Shown in pieces: positions 18,751 through 27,356 of a stretch of DNA of 64,000 nucleotides. Made by a program: the position numbers and the translations under genes. Source of the stretch: Prochlorococcus sp. AG-315-D17 (GTDB lineage: Bacteria > Cyanobacteriota > Cyanobacteriia > PCC-6307 > Cyanobiaceae). Each line of letters starts with the position of its first letter. Within the stretch, counting starts at the first letter, position 1. The notes under the pieces are model-generated. The model did not search any database. It was not told where the DNA came from and saw nothing but the letters and a program-made list of their open reading frames with translations. The stretch is from assembly GCA_003283685.1 (NCBI GenBank), contig QBWD01000001.1, positions 9,251 through 73,250 on the forward strand, written 5' to 3'.

Positions 18751-19110
18751 ATGGAACCTAGCTTTTTTGAGAATCTAAAAAATAGCCCTCTAACTTTGGA
18801 GGATCTAAAATTAATTGAATTAACGAATCTGTCTATTTTGGAAAAACATCATATAAGGATGCTTTCTCATTGCCTTGGATGTTTTAAATCTATGAAGAGT
18901 AAAAATACAGAAGGTTCTATACCCGATAAAGAGATTTGGATGGAGTGGTGTTTATCCAGGCCAGAAATGGTAAATGATGATGAGTTTATTCATGTTTTAT
19001 TTGAGCAATTTTCAGGAGCAGCTGTTCAGTTGGAAAAATTATCTGACGTTTATAAAGTGCCACCATTGGAGTTGACTTTGAAAGATCTAATCGCGATTTA
19101 TCAGAAATAA
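18751..19110 (+). CDS. Conserved-type hypothetical protein, 119 residues
   Basis: I do not recognise this family. The protein is small, acidic to neutral, and predicted mostly helical. It has a Cys-containing stretch MLSHCLGCFKSM around residue 42 and the segment EQFSGAAVQLEKLSDVYKVPPLELTLKDLIAIY at the C-terminus (written here only as a description of its amphipathic helices). There is no signal peptide or membrane segment. I chose ATG 18751; a TTG two codons earlier is possible. It is divergent from the suf operon, but a link to FeS metabolism is not shown. A CxxC pair (SHCLGC) could bind a metal. Confidence 0.65.
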   Translation: MEPSFFENLKNSPLTLEDLKLIELTNLSILEKHHIRMLSHCLGCFKSMKSKNTEGSIPDKEIWMEWCLSRPEMVNDDEFIHVLFEQFSGAAVQLEKLSDVYKVPPLELTLKDLIAIYQK

Positions 19111-19413
19111 CGTCTTATTTTACTTTTTTTGCGCACCTGCAACTATTGGCTTGGCTGGATCACTGGATGATCCCAAAGAAAAGTGGTTGATAGGATTTGG
19201 AAATCCGCCTGATTTTTCTAAGAAATTTTTGTGGGATATGGAAAATCCATGAAGACTGTCTAGTTTTGCAGTAAGCAGTGATAGCAATACATTAGATAGT
19301 TTGCGACTATTGATTATTTTGTCCTCAGAGTCAGTAGATCCTGACTACTCCAACGATAAGAGCACATTTGAGCACATACTTATTCCGTTGATCCCAAAGA
19401 AAAACCGAGGAAA
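19111..19413. other. Intergenic region with a 15-base direct repeat
   Basis: 303 bases between two plus-strand genes. The 15-mer TGATCCCAAAGAAAA occurs at 19168-19182 and again at 19389-19403, the second copy ending 10 bases before the DUF4912 start. On the minus strand a 55-codon open frame (19120-19287) overlaps the first copy; see the separate entry. Confidence 0.5.
19120..19287 (-). CDS. Possible small or decayed ORF, 55 residues
   Basis: A minus-strand frame from a TTG at 19287 to a TAA at 19120. Its end reads HFSLGSSSDPAKPIVAGAQKK-like (Ser, Pro, Lys-rich tail), which looks more protein-like than random AT-rich DNA. No ATG or ribosome binding site is visible and the frame is closed by a stop 12 codons before a better start could occur. 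It may be a remnant of a longer gene or chance. I do not recognise a family. Confidence 0.2.
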   Translation of the reverse strand: MLSLLTAKLDSLHGFSISHKNFLEKSGGFPNPINHFSLGSSSDPAKPIVAGAQKK

Positions 19414-20517
19414 GTGTTTGTGGCCATTGAGCAAGAATCGCTGTCACGTTTAACTCTTCGTCAGCTTCGTATTAAAGCTAGTAAGTTGGGCATTCCGCTT
19501 TACAGTCGACAATCTAAGGCTGCTTTAATAAAAGGTGTTTTTCTGAAGGAACAAAAGCAAGAATTAGAGAAAGAACTCATATCTTCCTCAAATCAATCTG
19601 ATAGAGAAACATCTGGCTCAAAGGTTTCAGCTAATTCAAAGACAAATGTAGTTTTTCTTCCTAAGGACCCAGAGTGGGCTTACGTTTTCTGGGAAATATC
19701 TGAACAAGATCGTAATAAAGCTCAAGTACAAGGGGCTAAAAGACTTTGTCTACGTTTATCAGATATTACTGGCACTCAAAACGGTGTAGCCAACCCTGGA
19801 ACTTTTCAAGAAGTTACGGTAGAAAGTCACAGCACAGAATGGTACTTACCAATTCCTCTGGGAGGTAGAGAATATAGTGTTGAATTAGGTTATCGGATTG
19901 GTCATAAATGGATGTCTTTGGCATTCTCATCTTCAGCAACAGTTCCTTCACTTCATCCAAGTGATCAAATCCTTGATCAATTTGTTCCATTTAGCTTGGA
20001 AGCTTATTCAAAAATACCAACGACAACAGAGCCTGAAGAAGTGAACTACACTTTAGATCAACCAGATAGTGGTTTGCATGAACGTTTATATCAGTCAGCT
20101 ACAACAAAATTCAGATCTAGACGAGTTGGGTCTGAAGAGTTTCAAGAGAGTCCTTTAAGAGATCAAAGTAATCAACATCAATCTGGTGCAGGGCTTTGGG
20201 CTAGTGGATTAAATGAATCTGGGATTGGAGGAGTAATTTCACAACGTTCTTTTTGGTTGGTTGCGGATGCGGAATTAATCGTTTATGGGGCAACTGATCC
20301 TGCTGCACAATTGTTTATTGAAGATGAACCAGTTCCTTTAGCAAATGATGGTACTTTTAGATTGCAAGTTCCATTTAGAGATGGGACGCAAAATTATTCA
20401 ATTAAAGCAATCGATAAAGATGGATTTGATACCAGGAACATAACAATGAAATTTGAGAGAGTCACTCCTGTTGATAACACTAATCCAAGCGGCAAAGGTG
20501 AATCAGAATGGTTCTAA
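19414..20517 (+). CDS. DUF4912 domain protein with SAP/Rho-N-like N-terminus
   Basis: 367 residues, GTG start. Residues 13-38 (LTLRQLRIKASKLGIPLYSR) look like a SAP or Rho-N helix-turn-helix motif, which often binds nucleic acid. Residues about 70-180 carry the DUF4912 pattern: VFLPKDPEWAYVFWEIS, then TEWYLPIPLGGREYSVELGY. A linker rich in Ser and Gln follows, and a beta-rich C-terminal part from about 265 (FWLVADAELIVYGATDPAA). Function is unknown. It precedes a small membrane protein and pgm on the same strand. Confidence 0.75.
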   Translation: MFVAIEQESLSRLTLRQLRIKASKLGIPLYSRQSKAALIKGVFLKEQKQELEKELISSSNQSDRETSGSKVSANSKTNVVFLPKDPEWAYVFWEISEQDRNKAQVQGAKRLCLRLSDITGTQNGVANPGTFQEVTVESHSTEWYLPIPLGGREYSVELGYRIGHKWMSLAFSSSATVPSLHPSDQILDQFVPFSLEAYSKIPTTTEPEEVNYTLDQPDSGLHERLYQSATTKFRSRRVGSEEFQESPLRDQSNQHQSGAGLWASGLNESGIGGVISQRSFWLVADAELIVYGATDPAAQLFIEDEPVPLANDGTFRLQVPFRDGTQNYSIKAIDKDGFDTRNITMKFERVTPVDNTNPSGKGESEWF

Positions 20518-20536
20518 GACTTGCTTTTAAGATTTG

Positions 20537-20707
20537 ATGATTCGCTGGATTGTTGCACTCACCCCTATAGTTGGGGCTATTTCTTTCCCTTTATTAATAC
20601 CTACTGTTATTCAACGTCTTGGACTCGGGGCGGGAGTTTTAACTGCATTGCTCTTGAGCACTATTTGGTTTGTCGCAATGCTTCGCACAGCTGAAATGCC
20701 TCACTGA
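20537..20707 (+). CDS. Small membrane protein, 56 residues
   Basis: ATG at 20537, TGA at 20705-20707. The protein has two hydrophobic stretches, about residues 4-22 and 31-48, joined by a short loop with IQRLGLGAG, so a two-helix hairpin is likely. The tail is short and polar (LRTAEMPH). It starts 20 bases after the DUF4912 gene and precedes pgm by 64 bases, so it may be part of one transcript. I do not recognise a named family, but low-complexity noise would not give such clean hydrophobic pattern. Confidence 0.6.
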   Translation: MIRWIVALTPIVGAISFPLLIPTVIQRLGLGAGVLTALLLSTIWFVAMLRTAEMPH

Positions 20708-20771
20708 GTGTAAGTATTGTAGTTGGGATCTCGGATCAATCTTTTAACATTACTCTTAACTTTTAAATAAA

Positions 20772-22421
20772 GTGTTCTCTTCAAAATTTAGCCAAGTTAA
20801 GGTTAAGTTACGCAAACCTTTCACTGATCAAAAGCCAGGAACTTCTGGCCTACGTAAAAGTACTTTGAAATTTCAAGAAGAGCATTATCTTGAGAGCTTT
20901 GTTGAATCAATATTTCGAACTTTACCTGGAATAAATGGTGGAACTTTAGTTTTAGGTGGAGACGGTAGATATGGAAATAAAAGAGCTATCGATATTATTC
21001 TTAGAATGGCCGCTGCTCATGGTATTCAAAAAGTTATAACGACTGTAGATGGAATTTTATCTACTCCTGCAGCCTCTCATTTGATTCGTACAAATAAAGC
21101 AATTGGAGGAATTATTTTATCTGCCAGTCATAATCCAGGAGGTCTCAATGGTGATTTCGGTGTAAAGCTAAATGGTTCAAATGGAGGCCCAGCTTCTGAG
21201 TCAGTCACTGATAAAATTTATAATTTTTCAAAGACACTCAATGAATACAATATAGTTCAGTGTGAATCAATAAGTTCTTTTGCTGTTGGGACTTATAACT
21301 TGGCCTCAACTATTGTTGAAGTTATAGATGGAATAGAAGATTATTTGAATTTAATGCAAAAAATTTTTGATTTTGATCTAATTAGTTCATATATAAAAAA
21401 AGATTTTCCAATTGTTTTTGATGCACTAAATGCTGTTACTGGTCCTTATGCAAAGCGTATATTTTTAGATATTTTGGGGGCGCCTGCAGAAACAATCAGA
21501 AATGGAATACCTCTAGAAGATTTTGGAGGCCTTCATCCTGATCCCAACCTAACTTATGCTAAAGATCTTGCTGATCTACTTCTTAAAGGTGATAAGTTTT
21601 CTTTTGGGGCAGCATGTGATGGAGATGGGGATAGAAATATGATTTTGGGACGAGAATGTTTTGTTAATCCAAGTGATAGTTTAGCAATCTTAGCTGCTAA
21701 TTATGATTGCGTACCAGGATATTCAAAAGGTTTGTCTGGTGTTGCGCGCTCTATGCCTACAAGCTCAGCAGTTGATGTTGTAGCAAAGGATTTAGGTATA
21801 AAGTGCTTTGAAACTCCAACTGGATGGAAATTTTTTGGCAATCTTCTCGATGCCAATCAAATTACTCTGTGTGGAGAAGAGAGCTTTGGGACTGGTAGTG
21901 ATCATGTAAGAGAAAAAGATGGCTTGTGGGCAGTTCTTTTCTGGCTGCAGATTCTCGCAAAGAAGAAAAAATCTGTGTCTGAGATAATGAAAAGTCATTG
22001 GCTCAAGTTTGGTCGACATTATTACTCTCGACATGATTACGAGTCGATTCCTTCTGAGGTTGCTAACTCTCTTTATCAAAGATTAGCTCTTATGCTCCCT
22101 ACTCTCAAAGGTCAATCTTTTGCTGGCAAGAAAATTCAAATAGCTGATGATTTTAGTTATACAGATCCCGTAGATAGTTCAGTTACCTCTAACCAAGGAT
22201 TAAGAATATTGTTAGATGATGGCAGTCGAGTTGTCGTGAGACTTTCTGGTACTGGAACGCAAGGTGCAACACTGAGAGTTTATTTGGAAAGCTTTGTTTC
22301 AAGAACTGGTGATCTAGATCAAGATCCCCAGTTAGCTCTTTCTTCATTAATTATGTCTATTGACTCTCTTGCTGAAATCTCTAGCCGAACAGGGATGTCA
22401 ACTCCAACGGTTATTACATGA
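20772..22421 (+). CDS. pgm: Phosphoglucomutase, alpha-D-glucose phosphate-specific
   Basis: 549 residues, GTG start. It interconverts glucose-1-phosphate and glucose-6-phosphate, linking glycogen and sugar-nucleotide synthesis to central carbon flow. The phospho-Ser loop is LSASHNPGG (around residue 117). The Mg-binding loop is DGDGDRNMI (around 282). The sugar-binding loop is CGEESFGTGSDH (around 367), and the phosphate-binding loop is RLSGTGTQGATLRVY (around 490). Length and motifs fit the larger eukaryote-like Pgm class. Confidence 0.95.
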   Translation: MFSSKFSQVKVKLRKPFTDQKPGTSGLRKSTLKFQEEHYLESFVESIFRTLPGINGGTLVLGGDGRYGNKRAIDIILRMAAAHGIQKVITTVDGILSTPAASHLIRTNKAIGGIILSASHNPGGLNGDFGVKLNGSNGGPASESVTDKIYNFSKTLNEYNIVQCESISSFAVGTYNLASTIVEVIDGIEDYLNLMQKIFDFDLISSYIKKDFPIVFDALNAVTGPYAKRIFLDILGAPAETIRNGIPLEDFGGLHPDPNLTYAKDLADLLLKGDKFSFGAACDGDGDRNMILGRECFVNPSDSLAILAANYDCVPGYSKGLSGVARSMPTSSAVDVVAKDLGIKCFETPTGWKFFGNLLDANQITLCGEESFGTGSDHVREKDGLWAVLFWLQILAKKKKSVSEIMKSHWLKFGRHYYSRHDYESIPSEVANSLYQRLALMLPTLKGQSFAGKKIQIADDFSYTDPVDSSVTSNQGLRILLDDGSRVVVRLSGTGTQGATLRVYLESFVSRTGDLDQDPQLALSSLIMSIDSLAEISSRTGMSTPTVIT

Positions 22422-22509
22422 ATAAATATAGTGTAAGTTGAAATTATTAAAAATTATTTTTTAATTGATATATTTCCTTTAAATTAGAAGATATTTACTG
22501 AAGTCTGTT

Positions 22510-24711
22510 TTGTCCAAAGATCTGTTTGCTTTTAATGGTGAACAGTTAATTCAGAAGAATTCTCCTTTGGCTGATCGCTTGCGCCCTCGAACACTTGATG
22601 AATTTGTTGGCCAAGAGGACATTCTCGCAGAAGGCCGTCTTTTAAGACGGTCAATAGTTGCCGATAAAGTAGGTAATTTATTACTTTATGGACCTCCTGG
22701 TGTTGGCAAAACAACTTTGGCAAGAATTATTGCTTCTAATACTCTCTCCCATTTCAGCGTTCTAAATGCAACTTTGGCGGGGATTAAAGATTTAAGAAGT
22801 GAGATTGATTCCGCAAGAGAAAGATTAAATAAATATAGCTTGCGTACTATTTTATTTATCGATGAGGTGCATAGGTTTAATACTGGACAACAAGATGCAT
22901 TATTGCCTTGGGTAGAGAATGGAACTGTGACATTAATTGGAGCAACTACAGAAAATCCATATTTTGAAGTTAATAAGGCTTTGGTTAGTAGAGCGAGATT
23001 ATTTCGACTTAAAAGTCTTAATTCAGAAGCTTTGCATCAATTACTTCTAAGGGCACTAAATGATGAGGAAAGAGGTTATGGCAAAAAGTCAATCAATATA
23101 TCCAATGCTGCTTCAAATCATTTGGTTAATGTTGCTAATGGAGATGCACGTACTTTGCTAAATGCACTGGAACTCGCAGTTGAAAGTACTCCCTCAAACA
23201 ATGAAGGTGTAATCACAGTTGATTTGCAGATTGCTGAGGAGTCCATTCAGGAACGTGCGGTTCTATACGACAAAGTAGGGGATGCTCACTATGACACGAT
23301 TAGCGCTTTTATTAAGTCCTTGCGTGGATCGGATCCTGATGCGGCGTTATTCTGGCTTGCTCAAATGTTAGAAGCTGGAGAAAATCCAAGGTTTATCTTT
23401 AGGCGAATGCTTATTGCAGCGGTTGAAGATATTGGTTTAGCAGATCCTCAGGCTATTGTTGTTGTTGAGTCATGTGCTGCATCTTTTGATCGAATAGGTT
23501 TACCTGAGGGGATTTACCCAATTGCTCAAGCTGCTTTATATTTAGCTGCAACTGATAAAAGTAATAGCATCAAAGGAGTTTTTAATGCTGTGGAGGCGGT
23601 TAGAAACTCTCAAACACAAAATGTTCCCTCACATCTTAAAGATCCTAATCGTGATCAAAAAGCTTTTGGTGATGGAATTGGTTATAAATATCCTCATGCA
23701 TTTGCAGCCAATTGGATCCCTCAACAATATTTGCCTGAAACATTAAAGACTGAGGTATTTTGGAAGCCCAGTCATCATGGCTGGGAGGGTGAGAGACGAC
23801 CAGTTTTATATGAAAGAAGAGCTGAGCAATTAGCTGCAATAATTGAGGCTAGTCAACAAAACCCTTTAACAATTAATACGCGCCCAATTAATAAGGATTT
23901 TGATAAGTGGTTAATTCGACAGGTTGCTCAGGAAGGAGAAAGATTAAAGAAATTGATGATTAAATTATGGTCTGACGTTAATTGGCAACAAAATCATAGA
24001 GTTTTGGTGATAGGTTCAAACTCGTTATTATGGTCTTTAAAGCCTTTAAAAGAGGTTCATGAGGGAGGGGTCATTTTAGTTTCATCTATAGAAAACCATT
24101 CACGATTGTTCTCTGAAATAGCAGCTCTGGATCCAATGAATCGTCCTGGTTTGATTGACTCTACTGTTGAATCGTTTACTAAATTAGATGAAAATTATAA
24201 GTTTGAGGTTATTGGAGGAAGGATTCCTTGGAAGTTCTTTTCAGATAAAGACCTTTGTAATTTGTGGCCTGTTATTACTCAGAAATGTACAAAGAATGCT
24301 CAATTGAGTTTATTACTTACTACTCCTTCTTCTGGCCCAGCTAATGCCTTGAAAGAATCCCTTGATATAAAGACCTTAGAAAACATTGATATCTCATTAT
24401 TAAATGATTTGATTATTAATGAGGAAAAATGGTTAATTCAGGAAGATAAAAAGACTAAATTGTTATTAAATTTAAATCAATTAGGTTGGAAATCTTCTTT
24501 AGAAGAATGGACAGAATTTATTTACTTAAAAGTTGATGAGAAAATCTTATATAGATGGTTTGCTGAAAATGGAGATTATCAAAGTACAGTTCTTAGGGGT
24601 TATGATAAACAATCATTGAATTATTTTAAAAGTATATTTGATTTATTAAAAGGTAAAACTATTAAACAAAAGTTATTACATTCTAAATTGGTTGGAAAAC
24701 TTGACGCTTAG
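22510..24711 (+). CDS. RarA/MgsA-type AAA ATPase fused to a C-terminal domain
   Basis: 733 residues from a TTG start. The first about 430 residues are RarA/MgsA (replication-restart clamp-loader-like ATPase): Walker A YGPPGVGKTTLAR (around 60), Walker B ILFIDEVHRFN (around 113), sensor-1 IGATTENPYFEVN (around 140), then AVEDIGLADPQA and GYKYPHAF near the end. The C-terminal 290 residues include VLVIGSNSLLWSLKPL and look like a degenerate Rossmann or methyltransferase-like domain without a clear SAM motif. Such RarA plus unknown domain fusions are known in cyanobacteria. The stop overlaps the convergent PPTase gene by 4 bases. Confidence 0.85.
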   Translation: MSKDLFAFNGEQLIQKNSPLADRLRPRTLDEFVGQEDILAEGRLLRRSIVADKVGNLLLYGPPGVGKTTLARIIASNTLSHFSVLNATLAGIKDLRSEIDSARERLNKYSLRTILFIDEVHRFNTGQQDALLPWVENGTVTLIGATTENPYFEVNKALVSRARLFRLKSLNSEALHQLLLRALNDEERGYGKKSINISNAASNHLVNVANGDARTLLNALELAVESTPSNNEGVITVDLQIAEESIQERAVLYDKVGDAHYDTISAFIKSLRGSDPDAALFWLAQMLEAGENPRFIFRRMLIAAVEDIGLADPQAIVVVESCAASFDRIGLPEGIYPIAQAALYLAATDKSNSIKGVFNAVEAVRNSQTQNVPSHLKDPNRDQKAFGDGIGYKYPHAFAANWIPQQYLPETLKTEVFWKPSHHGWEGERRPVLYERRAEQLAAIIEASQQNPLTINTRPINKDFDKWLIRQVAQEGERLKKLMIKLWSDVNWQQNHRVLVIGSNSLLWSLKPLKEVHEGGVILVSSIENHSRLFSEIAALDPMNRPGLIDSTVESFTKLDENYKFEVIGGRIPWKFFSDKDLCNLWPVITQKCTKNAQLSLLLTTPSSGPANALKESLDIKTLENIDISLLNDLIINEEKWLIQEDKKTKLLLNLNQLGWKSSLEEWTEFIYLKVDEKILYRWFAENGDYQSTVLRGYDKQSLNYFKSIFDLLKGKTIKQKLLHSKLVGKLDA

Positions 24712-25364
24712 TTAATACAAAGTATTGGATTTAATGAGATTAGCTTTTCATCTACTGCTATGGAATAAGTCCAGTATTTGTAGTTTCGATTAAAAACTTT
24801 TACTTTATTTTTATTTGAATGATGATAGGCAAAAGATGTATTATTTTTCCAAATCCATTGATTTAAATTGGTTGCTATTTTTTCACCTTTCGACTTAATT
24901 GTAGCTTCTTTGATAGTCCACCTTTTGAGAACTTGTTCTTGTATTTGTGTTGGAGATAAGTTTCTTATTTCATCATTTTCAATTTTACTGAAAAAGCGTT
25001 TTGATATCTCTTCTGCTTTGAATTCTCTATCTTGTCTTTCAATATCTATGCCTATTCTTTTGGATGACCAGCCTATAAGTAGTGCATCTGAGCAATGACT
25101 AATACTAATGTGCCCCCATCCTTCATCTAAAAGAGGAGCTTTTCCCGGCTCTGCTTTTAAAGGGATTTTAAGAGGATCTAATCCTGTCATATGTGAGATA
25201 GCATTCCTTGCACAACCCCTTGATAAATGGAAAATCAATCTCTTCTTTGTGGTTAGCTTACTTGTCCATTCTTTCTCCTCGTTTGAAATAGGTAAAAGTT
25301 TTGATGGAATTAAAAAGAACCAAAGACCTAGTACGCTTGTATTTTCTATTTGACTAGTAATCAT
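24708..25364 (-). CDS. 4'-phosphopantetheinyl transferase (Sfp/HetI type)
   Basis: 218 residues. The enzyme attaches phosphopantetheine from CoA to carrier proteins such as ACP. The Mg-binding motif is GIDIERQDR (around 105), with the second acidic motif in RWTIKEATIKSKGEK (around 150). A third region ISHCSDALLIGW lies before the first. In this lineage it is probably the only PPTase and so serves fatty acid ACP. Its start codon shares two bases with that of the divergent peroxiredoxin gene (CATG at 25362-25365), and its end overlaps the rarA fusion. Confidence 0.88.
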   Translation of the reverse strand: MITSQIENTSVLGLWFFLIPSKLLPISNEEKEWTSKLTTKKRLIFHLSRGCARNAISHMTGLDPLKIPLKAEPGKAPLLDEGWGHISISHCSDALLIGWSSKRIGIDIERQDREFKAEEISKRFFSKIENDEIRNLSPTQIQEQVLKRWTIKEATIKSKGEKIATNLNQWIWKNNTSFAYHHSNKNKVKVFNRNYKYWTYSIAVDEKLISLNPILCIN

Positions 25365-25830
25365 GCCTTTGCGTATTGGAGATCCTGCGCCGGATTTTAC
25401 TCTCTCAAATCAGGATGGTACTGATATGAGTTTGTCATCTTTTAAGGGATCTAGGGTCGTTATTTATTTTTATCCAAAAGATAACACTCCAGGATGTACA
25501 AAAGAGGCGTGTAACTTTAGAGATAATTGGGATCTTTTAGAGTCAAGTGGTATTAAAGTTTTAGGTGTCAGTAAGGATGACTCAAATTCACACTTAAAGT
25601 TTATTAATAAATATGAATTACCTTTTACTCTTTTAACTGACTCCGAACCGTGCCCAGTTGCAACTTCTTATGAAAGTTATGGGTTGAAAAAATTTATGGG
25701 TAGAGAGTATTATGGAATGATGAGGCATACTTATGTAGTTGATAAAAATGGAAAAATTGAACTTATTTATCTAAAAGTTAAGGCAGCTAATATGGCTAAT
25801 CAAATTCTAAGTGATCTTGGTTTAGACTGA
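25363..25830 (+). CDS. bcp: Peroxiredoxin, BCP/PrxQ type
   Basis: 155 residues. It reduces hydrogen and organic peroxides with thioredoxin-type electron donors. The catalytic motif is DNTPGCTKEACNFRD, with peroxidatic Cys45 and the resolving Cys50 five residues later, as in PrxQ/BCP. The N-terminus GDPAPDFTLSNQDG is typical. The start overlaps the divergent PPTase start (CATG). The 3' end overlaps the convergent coaX gene by 35 bases. Confidence 0.95.
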   Translation: MPLRIGDPAPDFTLSNQDGTDMSLSSFKGSRVVIYFYPKDNTPGCTKEACNFRDNWDLLESSGIKVLGVSKDDSNSHLKFINKYELPFTLLTDSEPCPVATSYESYGLKKFMGREYYGMMRHTYVVDKNGKIELIYLKVKAANMANQILSDLGLD

Positions 25831-26518
25831 ATTTGTGTAGAATATTAACCATTCCTTCAAGTACAAGATTTGGATAATATTTAACATCAATAGATCTATT
25901 TATAAGTTCCTTATATATTATTGAAGAATCACCTCCACATAGCCATATTGTGAAATTGGTTTCATCATATGCTTTTGCAATGGCACCCACTAGACCATTT
26001 ATCGATCCTTTGATCATTGCATCTTCAGTTTTATATTGAAAAGTCTTTTCAGGTATTACATTCATACTTGGTTCCTCTAAGTTTAATGCTCCTTTAGCCA
26101 TAGAAGATAATTGAAGCTTTAGTCCTGCGATTAATTGTCCCCCAGCAAATTCTCCTTTATTTGTTATTTTTGTAATACTCAAAATTGTACCTGCATCAAC
26201 GATTAAAAGTCCGTCTGTTTTAATCCTTAAATATGATGCTTTTTGAAATGCACTCCATGCTGATAAAGCCCTATCAATTCCTAAATTAGATGGGACATTT
26301 AATAATGGAATATCATTTAAACTTAATCGCTTAGAAGGATTTAACTCAATTGTTTTTGGAATCGGACCCACTGCAGCCCAATTTATTTGACTAGGTTCTG
26401 TGTTTCTGAATTCTATTGGATTGGGAGAAGTATGAAAGTATTTCCATTCGTTTTTGATTTTACATGCCCAATGCCATCTACTATTTCCAATCATCAGACA
26501 ATTTTCTTTTGAATACAC
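25796..26518 (-). CDS. coaX: Type III pantothenate kinase CoaX, atypical phosphate loop
   Basis: About 240 residues. Type III kinases phosphorylate pantothenate, the first step of CoA synthesis. The motifs are LGIDRALSAWSAF (around 75) and LLIVDAGTILSIT (around 110), then a Gly-rich GEFAGGQLIAGLKLQ. The first motif reads CLMIGNSRWHW, so the usual Asp of D-x-G-N is Met. The GTG at 26563 would add 15 residues and overlap cysH by 34 bases; the GTG at 26518 removes that overlap and puts the GNSR motif near the usual place. The 3' end overlaps bcp by 35 bases. Confidence 0.75.
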   Translation of the reverse strand: MYSKENCLMIGNSRWHWACKIKNEWKYFHTSPNPIEFRNTEPSQINWAAVGPIPKTIELNPSKRLSLNDIPLLNVPSNLGIDRALSAWSAFQKASYLRIKTDGLLIVDAGTILSITKITNKGEFAGGQLIAGLKLQLSSMAKGALNLEEPSMNVIPEKTFQYKTEDAMIKGSINGLVGAIAKAYDETNFTIWLCGGDSSIIYKELINRSIDVKYYPNLVLEGMVNILHKFSLNQDHLEFD

Positions 26519-26529
26519 GAGTAGAATTC

Positions 26530-27285
26530 CTAATTGATTTCCTGGTTTATATGTATTCCACACTCTTCGCTGACTCCTCCAAACCTAGTAGATCGTCCTT
26601 TATTATTAACATTTTCTGCCTGGCTAGAGTGCCAATCACCAACAGTTGAAAAACCCTTCTCAAATAAAGGGTGTTGAGGTAAATTATTTTCTTGCATGTA
26701 ATAGAAAATATCCTTTTTACTCCAATTTAAAAGAGGTCTGAGAGATAAACGCCCTCTAATAAAATCAATTAGATTCATAGACTCTCTATTGTTGGTTTGT
26801 CCTTTTCTTACTCCACTTGCCCAGCACTTAATATCTTTAGTGTACAAAGCTTTTTCAAGAGGTTGTACTTTTCGCATTTGATGATATTTTTCAAAATCTT
26901 CTTGAGACTCTGTTTCCCAAAGACGTCCGTATAAGGCTTCCATTCTTGCTGGGGATACATTGCTTTGATTAATTACTAAATCTATTTCAAATATTTTTGT
27001 AAGCTGATCAGCATAGATATAAGTTTCCTTGGGAAGGTATCCAGTATCAATCCAAATTACTTTTGGTTTTTTTCTTGATTTGAAAATCCCTGTCATATGA
27101 AGTAAGACAGCTGATTGAATTCCAAAACTTGTAGTTAAAGCAAATTTATCGGCAAATTGCTCATGACCCCATAGGAGAAGATCTTGAGCTGAGAGTTTTT
27201 TAAGATCTTCTCTAGTTTCATCAAGTGATTTCTTTAATAAGTCTTGTGAATTATTAAAGGGATTTGTTTTGGATTCTTTCTTCAT
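26530..27285 (-). CDS. cysH: Phosphoadenylyl-sulfate reductase
   Basis: 251 residues. It reduces activated sulfate (PAPS) to sulfite with thioredoxin. The PP-loop region is LTTSFGIQSAVLLHM (around 50), then WIDTGYLPKETY. The segment CWASGVRKGQTNNR lacks the Cys pairs that bind a 4Fe-4S cluster, so this is the PAPS type rather than the FeS APS type. The C-terminal catalytic Cys is in SEECGIH (around 244). ATG start; ndbB is divergent, 71 bases away. Confidence 0.92.
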   Translation of the reverse strand: MKKESKTNPFNNSQDLLKKSLDETREDLKKLSAQDLLLWGHEQFADKFALTTSFGIQSAVLLHMTGIFKSRKKPKVIWIDTGYLPKETYIYADQLTKIFEIDLVINQSNVSPARMEALYGRLWETESQEDFEKYHQMRKVQPLEKALYTKDIKCWASGVRKGQTNNRESMNLIDFIRGRLSLRPLLNWSKKDIFYYMQENNLPQHPLFEKGFSTVGDWHSSQAENVNNKGRSTRFGGVSEECGIHINQEIN

Positions 27286-27356
27286 ATTTGAGCATTGAAT
27301 GCCGAATCGTTAAAAGTTTGTTTAGGGTCTCTTAAATCATCTTAGATCTTGTCCCT

